The notes under the pieces: generated by a model | Databases searched by the model: none | The model's input: only the letters and a program-made list of their open reading frames with translations | What the model was told of the DNA's origin: nothing | Position numbers and translations under genes: made by a program | In this document: positions 41,891-51,602 of the stretch, one piece after another | Position numbering within the stretch: the first letter of the stretch is position 1 | Layout: every line of letters starts with the position of its first letter | Origin: JAIBAJ01 sp965284645 | Lineage (GTDB): Bacteria > Bacteroidota > Bacteroidia > JAIBAJ01 | DNA length: 64,000 nucleotides | Direction of reading: 5' to 3' | NCBI GenBank assembly: GCA_965284645.1 | Contig: OZ260106.1 | Span: 4,092,001-4,156,000, forward strand

Positions 41891-42760
41891 TTAAAATTCT
41901 AGGATGGCCTCTACTGCATGGTGGTCGCTCAAACTTTTGTGATTTTTATGCCAAGGACTTTCGAAAACGCGGATAAAGCGTTTCACTTCCTTTACCAGTT
42001 TCCCATTTCCTTTGTAGAATATGAAGTCGATTACCTTTTGTCCACTGGGGCGAAGGTCGTTGTTGGTTTCGTCGGCGGTGTATTTGTAGGGGCCAGACAG
42101 AGGTCCATTTTCGCAACCGAGGGTACGGATCAGTTCGGGATACAGCACCGTATCAGCTTCCCGAATGTTGTAATCGCCGCAAAGCAATTGGGGTACACCT
42201 TCTTTTTTGTTGGGTTCGAGCAGTTCTTTGGCCAACTGCCTAAATTGGCTGCGTTTGGTATCGTATGTTCCACCGGCTTGCATATGGGTTCCCATCACTT
42301 GGATTGTTTGTCCTTTCACCGTTGTTTCAACCAGAAGTCCACCTTTTCGGGCAAAACAATCGACAAATCCGTCGCAATCATGAAATTCGGTTTCGGCCAC
42401 CTTTTTAAGTGGGGTTTTGCTCATCATCCATACCCCGCTGTTTACTTTCACCCACCACCATTTACGGTTTCCCGGTCCTACTTGATAAGGGAAATCCTTT
42501 TTCAATTTGCGGCGTAAAATTTGGCGGGCTGTACCGTGAAAAGCCTCCTGAAAAACCAGAATATCATAACCTTCCTTTTTAAGTTCCTCTGCAATTTTAG
42601 GCGCTCGGTAAATTTTTCCCGTTTTTTTGATGTTCCGGGGAAGCATATAAATATTCCAAGAAAGGATTTTAACTTTATTGGATTGAACTTCAGGTGCTTG
42701 CTGAGCAAACACATCCAAACTTAATAGAAAAATGGAAAGAGAAATGAGAATTGCTTTCAT
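41891..42760 (-). CDS. Secreted endonuclease/exonuclease/phosphatase-family protein (sphingomyelinase-C-like)
   Basis: 289 residues. Signal peptide KAILISLSIFLLSLDVFAQ. Catalytic motifs of the DNase I-like fold: ILSWNIYMLP, ILVFQEAFHG with the metal-binding Glu, GTHMQAGG, LLCGDYNIREAD and SDHHAVEAIL with the C-terminal catalytic His. The NIYMLP and HMQAG signatures are closest to bacterial neutral sphingomyelinases, so a phospholipid or other phosphodiester substrate is plausible; DNA is not excluded. Secreted to the periplasm or beyond. Confidence 0.82.
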   Translation of the reverse strand: MKAILISLSIFLLSLDVFAQQAPEVQSNKVKILSWNIYMLPRNIKKTGKIYRAPKIAEELKKEGYDILVFQEAFHGTARQILRRKLKKDFPYQVGPGNRKWWWVKVNSGVWMMSKTPLKKVAETEFHDCDGFVDCFARKGGLLVETTVKGQTIQVMGTHMQAGGTYDTKRSQFRQLAKELLEPNKKEGVPQLLCGDYNIREADTVLYPELIRTLGCENGPLSGPYKYTADETNNDLRPSGQKVIDFIFYKGNGKLVKEVKRFIRVFESPWHKNHKSLSDHHAVEAILEF

Positions 42761-42820
42761 GGGTAAAAAATCAGGGAAAGGTAGAATTTTCCTGAATTGT
42801 TTCGCAGCTCTCCAAAAAAT

Positions 42821-43318
42821 TTAATTCTTCAAGGTTTGGGCCAGACCAACCATTTTCAAAGCGGTAATGGCGGCTTCGTCTCCTTTGTTTCCATGCTTCC
42901 CTCCTGCCCTATCCATGGCTTGTTGTTGCGTATTTGGGGTTAGCACACCGAAAATAACCGGTTTGTTGTATTTCAAGGAAACATCTTTTATTCCTTGGGC
43001 AGCGGCTTCGCAGATAAAGTCGAAATGCCTGGTTTCACCCTGTATAACACAACCTAAGCAAATTACCGCATCCACCTCCTTTTGAGCTTCTAGCACCAAT
43101 TGCGCCGCTGAGGGGAGTTCGAAACTGCCTGGGACATAGCAAATTAAGATTTTATCTTTCTTTACTCCATGTTTGATTAAAGTAGTCCGAGCCCCTTCTT
43201 TTAAAGCGCCGGTAACTTCATGGTTCCATTCCGAGACCACGATGGCGATTTTCATTTCGGCACCATTGGGAACGGTTTCTGGGGAATAAGCGGATAGGTT
43301 TTTGAGTGCAGAAGACAT
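42821..43318 (-). CDS. ribH: 6,7-dimethyl-8-ribityllumazine synthase
   Basis: 165 residues. IAIVVSEWNHEVTGALKEGA, VPGSFELPSAAQLVLEAQ, CLGCVIQGETRHFDFICEAA and FGVLTPNTQQQAMDRAGG are diagnostic for RibH, with the catalytic His in RHFDF. Penultimate step of riboflavin synthesis. Ends the transcript that starts with the 7TM-HD gene, two bases upstream. Confidence 0.95.
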   Translation of the reverse strand: MSSALKNLSAYSPETVPNGAEMKIAIVVSEWNHEVTGALKEGARTTLIKHGVKKDKILICYVPGSFELPSAAQLVLEAQKEVDAVICLGCVIQGETRHFDFICEAAAQGIKDVSLKYNKPVIFGVLTPNTQQQAMDRAGGKHGNKGDEAAITALKMVGLAQTLKN

Positions 43319-43320
43319 GA

Positions 43321-45432
43321 TTAATCGGGATATTCTACCCTAACATGGTAGATGTTTTGAAGTTTACGTTTGAAAATCCGTTTGATTTGGTTAATATTCT
43401 TGAAGGTGATATCAGCATTGGCAAATTGCTCCTGCTCGATTTGACCATCGATAATTTTATCTACCAAATGGCTAATGGTTTCGGCGTTGTAAGCTCTAAG
43501 GCTTCGGGAAGCGGCTTCCACACTATCGGCCATCATCAACACGGCTGTTTCTTTGGAAAAGGGTTTTGGACCGGGGTAGGAAAAGAAGTTTTTATCGAGG
43601 GTACCGGTTGGGAAATCTTTAAGGTAATTTTGGTAGAAGTATTGCACCAAGGAAGTACCATGGTGGGTGCGAATAAAATCCGTTACTTCATCGGGCAAGC
43701 GTTCCCTTTTTGCAATTTCAACTCCCTTTTTTACATGGCCAATAATGATGGCTGCACTTTCTTCGAAGTTTAATTCATCGTGGGGGTTAAAGCCCGAAAC
43801 TTGGTTCTCGATGAAATAATAGGGATTTTCCATTTTACCGATATCATGGTAAAGTGCACCTGTTCGCACCAGCAAAGGATTTCCACCGATTTGAAAAATG
43901 GCCGATTCGGCGAGGTTGGCTACCTGTAAGGAATGTTGGAAGGTACCAGGTGCTTTGGCCGACAATTCTCTGAGCAATTTCCCATTGATATCCGATAATT
44001 CAAGGAGACTCACATCCGATATTAGTCCGAATATCTTTTCGAACAGGTAGATCAAGGGGTAGGCAAACAAGGTGAAGGTTACGCTGAGGGCAAACCAATA
44101 CAAATTATACCATTCCATTTCTTTCATTCCGCCGTGACGAATCAGGGTAAGACCAAAATAGATGGCACAATAGGTAGAAAAAATTATAAAGGAGGAGAAG
44201 AAAAATTGGGAGCGATTTTGCAATTTGGCAATACTAAAAATGGCCACAATACCTGCAATAACTTCCAGGAATACAAATTCAAATCCATTTGGAGCTAGGA
44301 AGGCGATAATTAGGCAAGCCACCAAGTGAGCAAACAGGGCCAATCGGGTATCGAAGAAGGTACGGATAATCATTGGCAACAAACAGAACGGAACAGCATA
44401 GATGCTCATTCCATCCAATTTGATGGCAATTTTTGTCATGCCTAAGGTGAGGAGGAGTTGAAACAAGATGAAGGCCACCTTCTTGTTATCTGCCAAAATA
44501 TCCTTTCTGAAAAGCGCTAAAAACAGGTAAAGCACCAGGGTAGCCATACTGACGAGGAGAAAAAGACCAACAATTGGAAGGAATTTACCTTGACTACTTC
44601 CTTGTTGCAAAACGAATTCCGACTTAAGGGATTCCAGCACTTGAAATTTATACTCATCCACCATATCGCCTCGGGTAACAATGCGAATTCCGGCAGAGAC
44701 CTTTCCTTTGTAGGGTGAAATTTCGGAAAGATCTTCATTGAGCACCTTTTCGGTAGTAAGGTCATCGAAAAAGACATTGTGAATGATGTAAGTCGGAATC
44801 AATTCAACCAAACCATCGGGGAGATTGGATTGTTCATTTACTACTTCGTCGTAGGCCCTTTGCGGGGTCAATAGTTCTTCAAAAAGTTTGGGAGCCGCTT
44901 CGTTGCCTCGAAGGAGGTAAATCTCTTTATCTTCCCTTAAAGAATAAACTGGCTCATTAACCAGTATTATTCCCTTTTCGTAAGTGCTTTTTAGCGACTC
45001 TGCCAATTTTTCAACCAAGGCTTTTTGTTTAGGAAACAAGCGGGAGGCTTCTTCCCGAAAGGCTTTGATCTCCTTTGGACCTACCGTCGTATCGAGTTTA
45101 AAATAATAGTGTTTATTCTTTATTATTTCCCTTTTCTCTGCATCAAGCTCTTGTCGTGGTTTGCGAATAGGAAAATCGAAAGGCGCAATCAAATTCTCGT
45201 GTAACCAAGGCTTTCCGACTTCATATTCAAAGGCGAACTTGGCATCCTTGGGTAGAATCCAAACCGTAATTAGAATGGCAAGACCAAACAGAATAAGTCT
45301 AAAAACTAACTCATGTCTGTTCCATAAAAAGGAGCCTATATTTTTGATTCGTGTTCGGATGCGCAAATCTGCAAATTTTTGCCAAGCGAATGGCTCTAAA
45401 AGTTTAACTTTGCCCAAATATTTAGTTAACAA
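43321..45432 (-). CDS. 7TM-HD domain phosphohydrolase (PgpH-like)
   Basis: 703 residues. One N-terminal membrane span (LVFRLILFGLAILITVWILP), a large extracytoplasmic 7TMR-HDED domain (GKPWLHENLIAPFDFPIRK, SPYKGKVSAGIRIVTRGDMV), about seven further spans, and a cytoplasmic HD domain (HSLQVANLAESAIFQIGGNP, GALYHDIGKMENPYYFIENQ, IRTHHGTSLVQYFY). PgpH homologues hydrolyse cyclic-di-AMP; by family this is the likely role. The TTG start at 45432 is uncertain: homologues begin closer to FLWNRHELV. Its 5' end covers the promoter of the divergent T9SS gene. Confidence 0.85.
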   Translation of the reverse strand: MLTKYLGKVKLLEPFAWQKFADLRIRTRIKNIGSFLWNRHELVFRLILFGLAILITVWILPKDAKFAFEYEVGKPWLHENLIAPFDFPIRKPRQELDAEKREIIKNKHYYFKLDTTVGPKEIKAFREEASRLFPKQKALVEKLAESLKSTYEKGIILVNEPVYSLREDKEIYLLRGNEAAPKLFEELLTPQRAYDEVVNEQSNLPDGLVELIPTYIIHNVFFDDLTTEKVLNEDLSEISPYKGKVSAGIRIVTRGDMVDEYKFQVLESLKSEFVLQQGSSQGKFLPIVGLFLLVSMATLVLYLFLALFRKDILADNKKVAFILFQLLLTLGMTKIAIKLDGMSIYAVPFCLLPMIIRTFFDTRLALFAHLVACLIIAFLAPNGFEFVFLEVIAGIVAIFSIAKLQNRSQFFFSSFIIFSTYCAIYFGLTLIRHGGMKEMEWYNLYWFALSVTFTLFAYPLIYLFEKIFGLISDVSLLELSDINGKLLRELSAKAPGTFQHSLQVANLAESAIFQIGGNPLLVRTGALYHDIGKMENPYYFIENQVSGFNPHDELNFEESAAIIIGHVKKGVEIAKRERLPDEVTDFIRTHHGTSLVQYFYQNYLKDFPTGTLDKNFFSYPGPKPFSKETAVLMMADSVEAASRSLRAYNAETISHLVDKIIDGQIEQEQFANADITFKNINQIKRIFKRKLQNIYHVRVEYPD
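45405..45412 (+). promoter_or_regulatory. -7 promoter box TAACTTTG
   Basis: Matches TAnnTTTG, 26 bases before the ATG at 45439. It lies inside the annotated 5' end of the opposite-strand HD gene. A TTTTTG stretch about 20 bases upstream could be the -33 element. Confidence 0.6.
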
Positions 45433-45438
45433 AATAGT

Positions 45439-46485
45439 ATGAAAAAACTTTTTACTACCCTTTCATTGGCTTTTATTTCAATGGCAGGTTTTTCGCAATC
45501 TTCCACTGATACCTTACTTTGGGAAAATTTCCAGGCGGACTCATTTCCGCATTTGTTAATTAGTCCTACTGCTTCTGGTCAATTGTATGATACTTTATGG
45601 TACGATATCGATGGAGATGGATTTGCCGATGCAAGTGGTTCTGACCGTTCTCTTGAGTGGTTTTTGACATATGCCTTTTCAATTACTGACTCCTTAACTC
45701 CGGATGGGGATACTAATATCGTTTTAGGTTCTAGTTCTTGGACAGACGATGCCTCAACACCCGTTCAAAACATGTTGATTTTACCTTCCATCCACGTAAA
45801 CGATGCTTCGGTAAAACTTATGTGGAAATCGGCACCGTTTCAAACTCCAAGATTTTTGGATAGATATGCGGTTGTTGCTTCCATTGGTACCAACGAACAC
45901 ACCGACCAATTTACTGACACTTTGTTTCAATCAGCTGAGTTCATTAGCCAAGGCGATTTGACACCAGACAGTTCTTTTTCAGAATTTGTTTTCTCTGAAG
46001 GATTTGTTCATGGTCAAGATGGAACATATATTGAATACGATGGTGACTCACTTCGTTTTAATGGTGTTTTAAAACCATTTGAAGTTAGCCTTGCTGATTA
46101 TGTTGGAATGGATGTTTATGTTGCCTTCTTGCACAACAGTCATGATGACAATTTGATTTCTATTGATGATATTGCTGTGGTAGGTAATGGTTATATCGGC
46201 CCTGCTGGCATTAAAGATTTTGATGAAAGTATCGGTATGGGCTTGTCACCAAACCCAGCAAACGACCATATGGTTGCCAACTTCACTTTGCGCTCAACTG
46301 CTCAAACTTCTTATGAAATTTTAGATATGAGCGGAAAAGTTGTAGCTAAAGCACCAGCTGGTTTGCGTATCAAAGGTTCTCATAGCTTACAAATCAACAC
46401 CCGTGATTTAGCCAATGGAAATTATATTTTCAATTTGCTTACCAACGGAAGTCGTTTGACTAAAACCTTTTCTGTAGCTCACTAA
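45439..46485 (+). CDS. T9SS type-A cargo protein (cleaved-adhesin/choice-of-anchor J-like)
   Basis: 348 residues. Signal peptide KKLFTTLSLAFISMAGFSQ. The body reads TDTLLWENFQADSFPHLLIS, DASVKLMWKSAPFQTPRFLD, RYAVVASIGTNEHTDQFTDT and VGMDVYVAFLHNSHDDNLIS, IDDIAVV, the pattern of choice-of-anchor J / cleaved-adhesin lectin-like domains. C-terminal sorting domain: GLSPNPANDHMVANF, YEILDMSGKVV and LANGNYIFNLLTNGSRLTKTF. A TAACTTTG box and a strong terminator frame it as a single-gene unit, consistent with high expression. Binding target unknown. Confidence 0.87.
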   Translation: MKKLFTTLSLAFISMAGFSQSSTDTLLWENFQADSFPHLLISPTASGQLYDTLWYDIDGDGFADASGSDRSLEWFLTYAFSITDSLTPDGDTNIVLGSSSWTDDASTPVQNMLILPSIHVNDASVKLMWKSAPFQTPRFLDRYAVVASIGTNEHTDQFTDTLFQSAEFISQGDLTPDSSFSEFVFSEGFVHGQDGTYIEYDGDSLRFNGVLKPFEVSLADYVGMDVYVAFLHNSHDDNLISIDDIAVVGNGYIGPAGIKDFDESIGMGLSPNPANDHMVANFTLRSTAQTSYEILDMSGKVVAKAPAGLRIKGSHSLQINTRDLANGNYIFNLLTNGSRLTKTFSVAH

Positions 46486-46504
46486 GTTTTTTTCTTCTTA
46501 TAAA

Positions 46505-46537
46505 AAAGAGGCAGCCAATGGTTGCCTCTTTTTTTTG
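46505..46537 (+). terminator. Rho-independent terminator after T9SS gene
   Basis: AAAGAGGCA, loop GCCAATGGT, TGCCTCTTT, then a T run. Nineteen bases after the stop codon. Confidence 0.88.
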
Positions 46538-46670
46538 TACTTTGGGTATACGAAAGGTCCTTTTTGCCGCGTTTCGAATGCGAGGATTCAACTAAACTAA
46601 ATTTCCAATTTCGCATTATTTAATTCATTCAATGGACATTTTGGGTTTAATTTGCGACTCTGACTAGACT

Positions 46671-48104
46671 TTGACGAACACCCTTCTACATAAAGGACAT
46701 TGGCAAGTAATAAGCTTGTTTTTCTTGGTTATAGCAAGCCGAATTCCCTTTCTATTTATTGGATTTGGAGCAGAAGAAGATAGCTGGGGAACACCTTTGG
46801 CCATTTGGCAAACCCTTGAAACCGGAATTTATGAACCTTCCAGGCTACCGGGACATCCCGTACAGGAAGCCTTTTACCTGCTAATTCCTAACTTTTCTCC
46901 ATTTTGGTGGAACCTGCTCTCGGCAGTGGCCTGCGCAATGGCAAGCGTTGCCTTTTTTAGGATTTACCAAAAATTAGAATTGGAATGGCCTTTTCTTTCG
47001 GCATTGGCTCTCGCCTTTGTACCGGTAGTTTATATCAGCAGTACCTACACCATCGACTTTTGTTTTACCTTAAGCTTTTTGCTTTGGTCGTTTTTCTATC
47101 TGCTTGATAGAAGGTATTTACTTTCAGGCTTATTTATTGGATTAGCCATTGGTTGCAGAATTACTACGGGTGTTTTTATTATCCCATTTACTATTTGGAT
47201 ATTTTTGAATGAACGAAAAGATTTTTCTATCCAAAACTTGGTCAAATTTGGACTCATCGGCCTATTGGTGGGGATTTTGTCCTATTTGCCGCTAGTAATT
47301 ACATTTGGGTATCGATTTTTTCAATATTACGATCAGTTTCCCTATCCATCCTGGGAGAAAGTTATCTATAAAGCCAGTTTTGGCGTTTGGGGTGCCATTG
47401 GCTTACTAGGTATGATTTCGGCCACCCTTTCACAGCTTGTATTTGGCGGATTTTCTCGAATTCAAGCCCAATCCGACCGAAATAAATCCTTGGTAGGTTT
47501 GGCCTTCTTAATCTTAGTCCTGTTTACCTTTTCTTATTTGCGTTTACCTCAAAAATCCGGATATTGGATACTTGTCATTCCATTTATCATTCTGGCGCTC
47601 CGAGTAAGTATGCTCGACATGTTATATCAATTCGTTATTTGTTGCTTTCTCGCTTCTTCCTTTCTATTCAGCTTAGGTTTAACTGATTCCAAGCGCGGTT
47701 CTGATTATTCGGCCTGGGCAAAAGTGTATAAGGTAAGAGACCAATCCTTGTTTTTCGACCCCCTCACCGGACCTCTTTACTCCGATTTAAGTAAACGTAG
47801 AAATAAAGAAGCCTTTTGCCAAGAAGTAATGGAGGAATTGTCATTACCACAGCATGCCACTTCGGTTGTTATTTGCGGTTGGTGGTACAATGAGCTAATG
47901 GTTTATGCAAAAAAGAATAATTCAGGTTTAATCCCCCATTTAAGGTTTTATGTTAGGCAAGATGAATTGCAACGGTTGTCGTCCAAACATTTAAATTGGT
48001 ATTTTTTACCTGAGCAGGAAAAATACAACGACCTTTATTCCCAAATTTCGACCACCCAGCAATTTGCCAAGCCGTGGATTAAAGAAGCCCAACATGAGAG
48101 GTAA
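46671..48104 (+). CDS. Polytopic membrane protein, glycosyltransferase 39/PMT-like
   Basis: 477 residues, about ten membrane spans up to residue 345, then a soluble C-terminal part. Starts at TTG 46671. The first loop FIGFGAEEDSWGTPLAIWQT and the RLPGHPVQEAFYLL motif resemble the acidic first loop of ArnT/PMT-type lipid-linked sugar transferases. LLSGLFIGLAIGCRITTGVF near 140-160 is also typical. Donor and acceptor unknown. The 3' end overlaps rsmA by 11 bases. Confidence 0.7.
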   Translation: MTNTLLHKGHWQVISLFFLVIASRIPFLFIGFGAEEDSWGTPLAIWQTLETGIYEPSRLPGHPVQEAFYLLIPNFSPFWWNLLSAVACAMASVAFFRIYQKLELEWPFLSALALAFVPVVYISSTYTIDFCFTLSFLLWSFFYLLDRRYLLSGLFIGLAIGCRITTGVFIIPFTIWIFLNERKDFSIQNLVKFGLIGLLVGILSYLPLVITFGYRFFQYYDQFPYPSWEKVIYKASFGVWGAIGLLGMISATLSQLVFGGFSRIQAQSDRNKSLVGLAFLILVLFTFSYLRLPQKSGYWILVIPFIILALRVSMLDMLYQFVICCFLASSFLFSLGLTDSKRGSDYSAWAKVYKVRDQSLFFDPLTGPLYSDLSKRRNKEAFCQEVMEELSLPQHATSVVICGWWYNELMVYAKKNNSGLIPHLRFYVRQDELQRLSSKHLNWYFLPEQEKYNDLYSQISTTQQFAKPWIKEAQHER

Positions 48105-48942
48105 ACATAAACCATATAAAAGTGCATATTCTCCTGATCCTGTAAAGGCAAAAAAGCATTTAGGGCAACATTTTCTAAAAGATCCTTCGATTGCCGAGCG
48201 TATTTCGGATTCCGTAACAATGAACGGATATAATAAGGTACTTGAAATTGGTCCGGGCACAGGAATACTCACCCAATTCTTATTAAAAAAACCGGGGATT
48301 CAATTAATGGCTGCCGAAATTGATACCGAAAGTGTTGATTTTTTGTTTAAAAACAAAGCAGACTTTAAAGGTTTGCATTTGATTCAAGGGGATGTCCTAA
48401 AAATGGATTGGAAGGAATTCGGCACCGATAAACTCGCCATTGTAGGCAATTTCCCCTATAATATTTCGTCTCAAATTTTGTTCAAGGCTTATGACCACCG
48501 CGACCAAGTAATAGAGGTTACGGGTATGTTTCAAAAAGAAGTGGCCCAACGTGTTGCCTCTGGACCCGGAAATAAGGATTACGGCATAATCAGTGTGTTG
48601 CTGCAAGCTTTCTATGATGCTGAATATTTATTTACGGTGGATGAACATGTATTTAGTCCACCACCCAAGGTCAAATCAGGGGTGATTCGCCTCACAAGGA
48701 ACAAGGTAAATGAATTGCCCTGCGATACAAAAGCCTTTACCCAGGTAGTAAAAATGGGATTCAACCAACGCAGAAAAATGCTAAGCAATGCCCTCAAACA
48801 GGTTTTGCCAAGCCCATTACCGAATTGGACTGGCTTAAATAAAAGAGCTGAACAACTCAGTGTAGCCGATTTTTTGGAGCTTACTCAGAAAATATTGACT
48901 GAAAATCCAAAAATTTTGGGAAAAACAATGGTTGATAATTGA
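48094..48942 (+). CDS. rsmA: 16S rRNA (A1518/A1519) dimethyltransferase RsmA
   Basis: 282 residues from ATG 48094. KKHLGQHFLKDPSIAERISD, the SAM motif LEIGPGTGILTQFLL, AAEIDTESVDFL, the catalytic GNFPYNISSQILFK and FSPPPKVKSGVIRL are all diagnostic (KsgA). It dimethylates two adenines near the 3' end of 16S rRNA. The frame is open ten codons further upstream inside the previous gene, but homologues begin near MRGKHKPYK. Overlaps the glycosyltransferase-like gene by 11 bases. Confidence 0.95.
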   Translation: MRGKHKPYKSAYSPDPVKAKKHLGQHFLKDPSIAERISDSVTMNGYNKVLEIGPGTGILTQFLLKKPGIQLMAAEIDTESVDFLFKNKADFKGLHLIQGDVLKMDWKEFGTDKLAIVGNFPYNISSQILFKAYDHRDQVIEVTGMFQKEVAQRVASGPGNKDYGIISVLLQAFYDAEYLFTVDEHVFSPPPKVKSGVIRLTRNKVNELPCDTKAFTQVVKMGFNQRRKMLSNALKQVLPSPLPNWTGLNKRAEQLSVADFLELTQKILTENPKILGKTMVDN

Positions 48943-49159
48943 CCATTGGAAACCCGAAAAAAAAGTTTAGGAAATCCTTTTCAATTCCATTCCATTGAAA
49001 GACAAGGCCCTTAAAAACCCTTGAAAACAGGATTAGTTGGTATTATATTTAGCATTTTTCCGCTATAAGACTTTATGAAATTTAAGAAAACAAGGCCGAC
49101 AAAAACTGCCTGTTGGTAACTGAAACTCATATTTAGGTTGAAATAAAAACTTAGTCATT

Positions 49160-49167
49160 TACCTTTG
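49160..49167 (+). promoter_or_regulatory. -7 promoter box TACCTTTG before TonB-dependent receptor
   Basis: TACCTTTG 55 bases before ATG 49223. The rest of the gap 48943-49222 shows no repeat, riboswitch or terminator that I can support. Confidence 0.6.
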
Positions 49168-49222
49168 CAGGCCCAAATGGTTAACAATGGATGGTGGAGG
49201 GGGATGTGCAAAATTGAAAATC

Positions 49223-51529
49223 ATGCAAAAGAAAACACGCTTTAAATCAAGCTTTTTCCTGATATTTTTTATCTTTATTTCTCAGGTTTTATTTTCTCAA
49301 AAAGCAAAAATTACCGGTACTATTTATGATGCTAGAAACAACGAAACAGTTATTGGTGTCGCTGTTGTTTCCGATAGTTCTGGTGTAGGAACGGTTACCG
49401 ACATCCTTGGTAAATTCATTTTAGAGGTTAGTCCAGGCAAGCATCAACTAAAATTCAGTTACCTGGGTTATACCACTGAAACTAGAATGATTGAAGCCTA
49501 TGCCGGAACCAGTCAAGAGATAAACATCCAATTAAAATCAGAACAAAAGGAATTAAAATTGGTAACCGTTACCGGAAGCCAATATGAAAAAGAGGCATCC
49601 AAGGAGGTGGTCTCCATCGATGTAATAAAGCGGTATTTGGTTGAAAATACCAATGCACCAGATTTGGCTAGGGCTGTGGAAAAGGTTCCCGGAGTTACCG
49701 TGGTAGATGGACAGGCTAGTATACGTGGAGGTAGCGGGTATGCCTATGGAACAGGGTCGAGAGTGCAAGTGTTGGTAGATGACATGCCCTTGCTTACTGG
49801 CGACCTTGCGGAAGTACGTTGGAATTTTGTTCCTATGGAAAATATGGAACAGGTGGAGGTAATTAAAGGAGCCGCTTCTTCCTTATATGGTTCGGGTGCC
49901 ATGAACGGTGTTATCCACGTTCGTACTGGATACGCCTACGATAAGCCGCAAACAAGGATTTCCATTGCCCAGGGCATTTACAGTAATCCCGCCAGAAAAG
50001 AACTACGGTGGTGGGATAATTTCTTTAATCCATTTTTCACGAATGCCTTCCTTTCGCATCGTCAAAAATTTGGAAATATTGATTTAATCGTTGGAGCCAA
50101 CCTAATTTGGAACTCCGGTTATCTGAAAAATGGAAGCGACCAACAAGGACGGGTGAATTTTAAAACAAGGTGGAGGCCCAAAAAACTTAAAGGCTTTAGT
50201 TTTGAATTGGCGGGCAATGGTATGTTCCAGCAATTTGGTAGGTTTTTCTATTGGAAAGATCCCAATGCAGGGGCTTATATCCCTTCGGATGGAACACTTT
50301 CAGAAGACACCTATTCCTATTTCACCCTTGATCCGAGAATCACCTATTTAGGACAAAAAGGGGCCGTTCATAAATTGAGGAGCAGATTTTATTCCGTAAC
50401 CCGCTACAATGGCGATGGAAAAACAACCTCTTCAACCAAACTGTATTGGGGTGATTATCAATTTCAAAAGCAGTTTAATTTCGGATTAAGCCTAACCACA
50501 GGTGCTATTGGTAGTTTATCCAACTCGTACAGCAGCTTATATGAAGGGAAAAAGATAACCCAGGTATTTATGGCTAGCTACTTGCAACTAGAACAAAACT
50601 TCAAGGATAAATTAACCCTTTTGGCCGGTGCCAGGTATGAGCGAAACCATGTATTTGGTTTGCCCAATGATCCTGGAAGACCTGTGTTTAGGGCTGGAAT
50701 CAATTACCAACTTGCCAAATACACCAACATAAGAGCCAATTGGGGCCAAGGTTATCGCTTTCCAAGTATCGGGGAGCGCTATATAGATGCTAGTTTAAGT
50801 GTTATCAAAATTATTCCAAACCCAGATTTAAGACCTGAATCAGGTTGGACCTCTGAAATTGGATTTAAACAAGGCTATAAATTTGGAAATTTCATGGGCA
50901 GTTTAGATCTTGCCCTCTTTTGGTTTGAGTTTAAAGACATGATTGAATATGTCTTTTTAATTAAGGATGGCGTAATTGGATTTGAAGCCCAAAACATAAG
51001 CAGGGCGCGAATTGCCGGAGCTGAAATTTCTACTATTGCAGATGGAAAAGTATTGGGAATACCGGTACGATTATATGGTGGTTATACTTTTAATTATCCA
51101 GCGGACCTTCAATCCGATACGGCCCAAAAGAAACCAAGCATTTTCCTTCAAAACCTTTTCAACAGCATAGGCAAATCCGATTCCTTGGTGGGCAGCACAA
51201 GTATTTTGAAATATAGATTAAGGAACACAGCCCGGGTGGATATTGAAATTGAACCATTTAAGAAAATAATGTTAGGTGGAACTGTTACCTATAACAGTTT
51301 TATGGAAAGAATCGACAGCTTTTTTGATGGGTTAAATGGTATTAGCCAATACCGACAAGACCACAAAAATGGTGTGGTTGTTTTTGATGCCCGATTAGCC
51401 TATAAAATCTCCGACAGATCTACCATTTCATTTATTGTAAAGAACATTTCCAACAAGGAATATGCATTAAGACCAGGCCTTTTAGAAGCACCACGGAACT
51501 TTACCTTGCAATATAAACTTAATTTCTAA
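49223..51529 (+). CDS. TonB-dependent receptor
   Basis: 768 residues from ATG 49223, the start of the signal peptide (SSFFLIFFIFISQVLFSQ). Residues about 25-105 form a carboxypeptidase-D-regulatory-like domain (KITGTIYDARNNETVIGVAV), then the plug (ARAVEKVPGVTVVDGQASIR, VQVLVDDMPLLTGDLAEV, MENMEQVEVIKGAASSLYGS) and a 22-strand-type barrel ending FTLQYKLNF. NWGQGYRFPSIGERY and PDLRPESGWTSEIGFKQGY are typical of vitamin-B12/siderophore-type receptors. No SusD partner follows, so polymer uptake is less likely than uptake of a metal complex or small ligand. A Fur-family gene lies 2 kb downstream. Confidence 0.9.
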   Translation: MQKKTRFKSSFFLIFFIFISQVLFSQKAKITGTIYDARNNETVIGVAVVSDSSGVGTVTDILGKFILEVSPGKHQLKFSYLGYTTETRMIEAYAGTSQEINIQLKSEQKELKLVTVTGSQYEKEASKEVVSIDVIKRYLVENTNAPDLARAVEKVPGVTVVDGQASIRGGSGYAYGTGSRVQVLVDDMPLLTGDLAEVRWNFVPMENMEQVEVIKGAASSLYGSGAMNGVIHVRTGYAYDKPQTRISIAQGIYSNPARKELRWWDNFFNPFFTNAFLSHRQKFGNIDLIVGANLIWNSGYLKNGSDQQGRVNFKTRWRPKKLKGFSFELAGNGMFQQFGRFFYWKDPNAGAYIPSDGTLSEDTYSYFTLDPRITYLGQKGAVHKLRSRFYSVTRYNGDGKTTSSTKLYWGDYQFQKQFNFGLSLTTGAIGSLSNSYSSLYEGKKITQVFMASYLQLEQNFKDKLTLLAGARYERNHVFGLPNDPGRPVFRAGINYQLAKYTNIRANWGQGYRFPSIGERYIDASLSVIKIIPNPDLRPESGWTSEIGFKQGYKFGNFMGSLDLALFWFEFKDMIEYVFLIKDGVIGFEAQNISRARIAGAEISTIADGKVLGIPVRLYGGYTFNYPADLQSDTAQKKPSIFLQNLFNSIGKSDSLVGSTSILKYRLRNTARVDIEIEPFKKIMLGGTVTYNSFMERIDSFFDGLNGISQYRQDHKNGVVVFDARLAYKISDRSTISFIVKNISNKEYALRPGLLEAPRNFTLQYKLNF

Positions 51530-51602
51530 CTTTAAAAATACCCTTTTGGGGTTAAGAAAAACACCCGTAAACCTAGGTACCTTTAACCTGAAATTTAATC
51601 GC

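Noticed and set aside
48943..49222. Cobalamin riboswitch ahead of the TonB-dependent receptor
   Set aside because: No B12-box-like conserved sequence is visible; only a -7 box is supportable.
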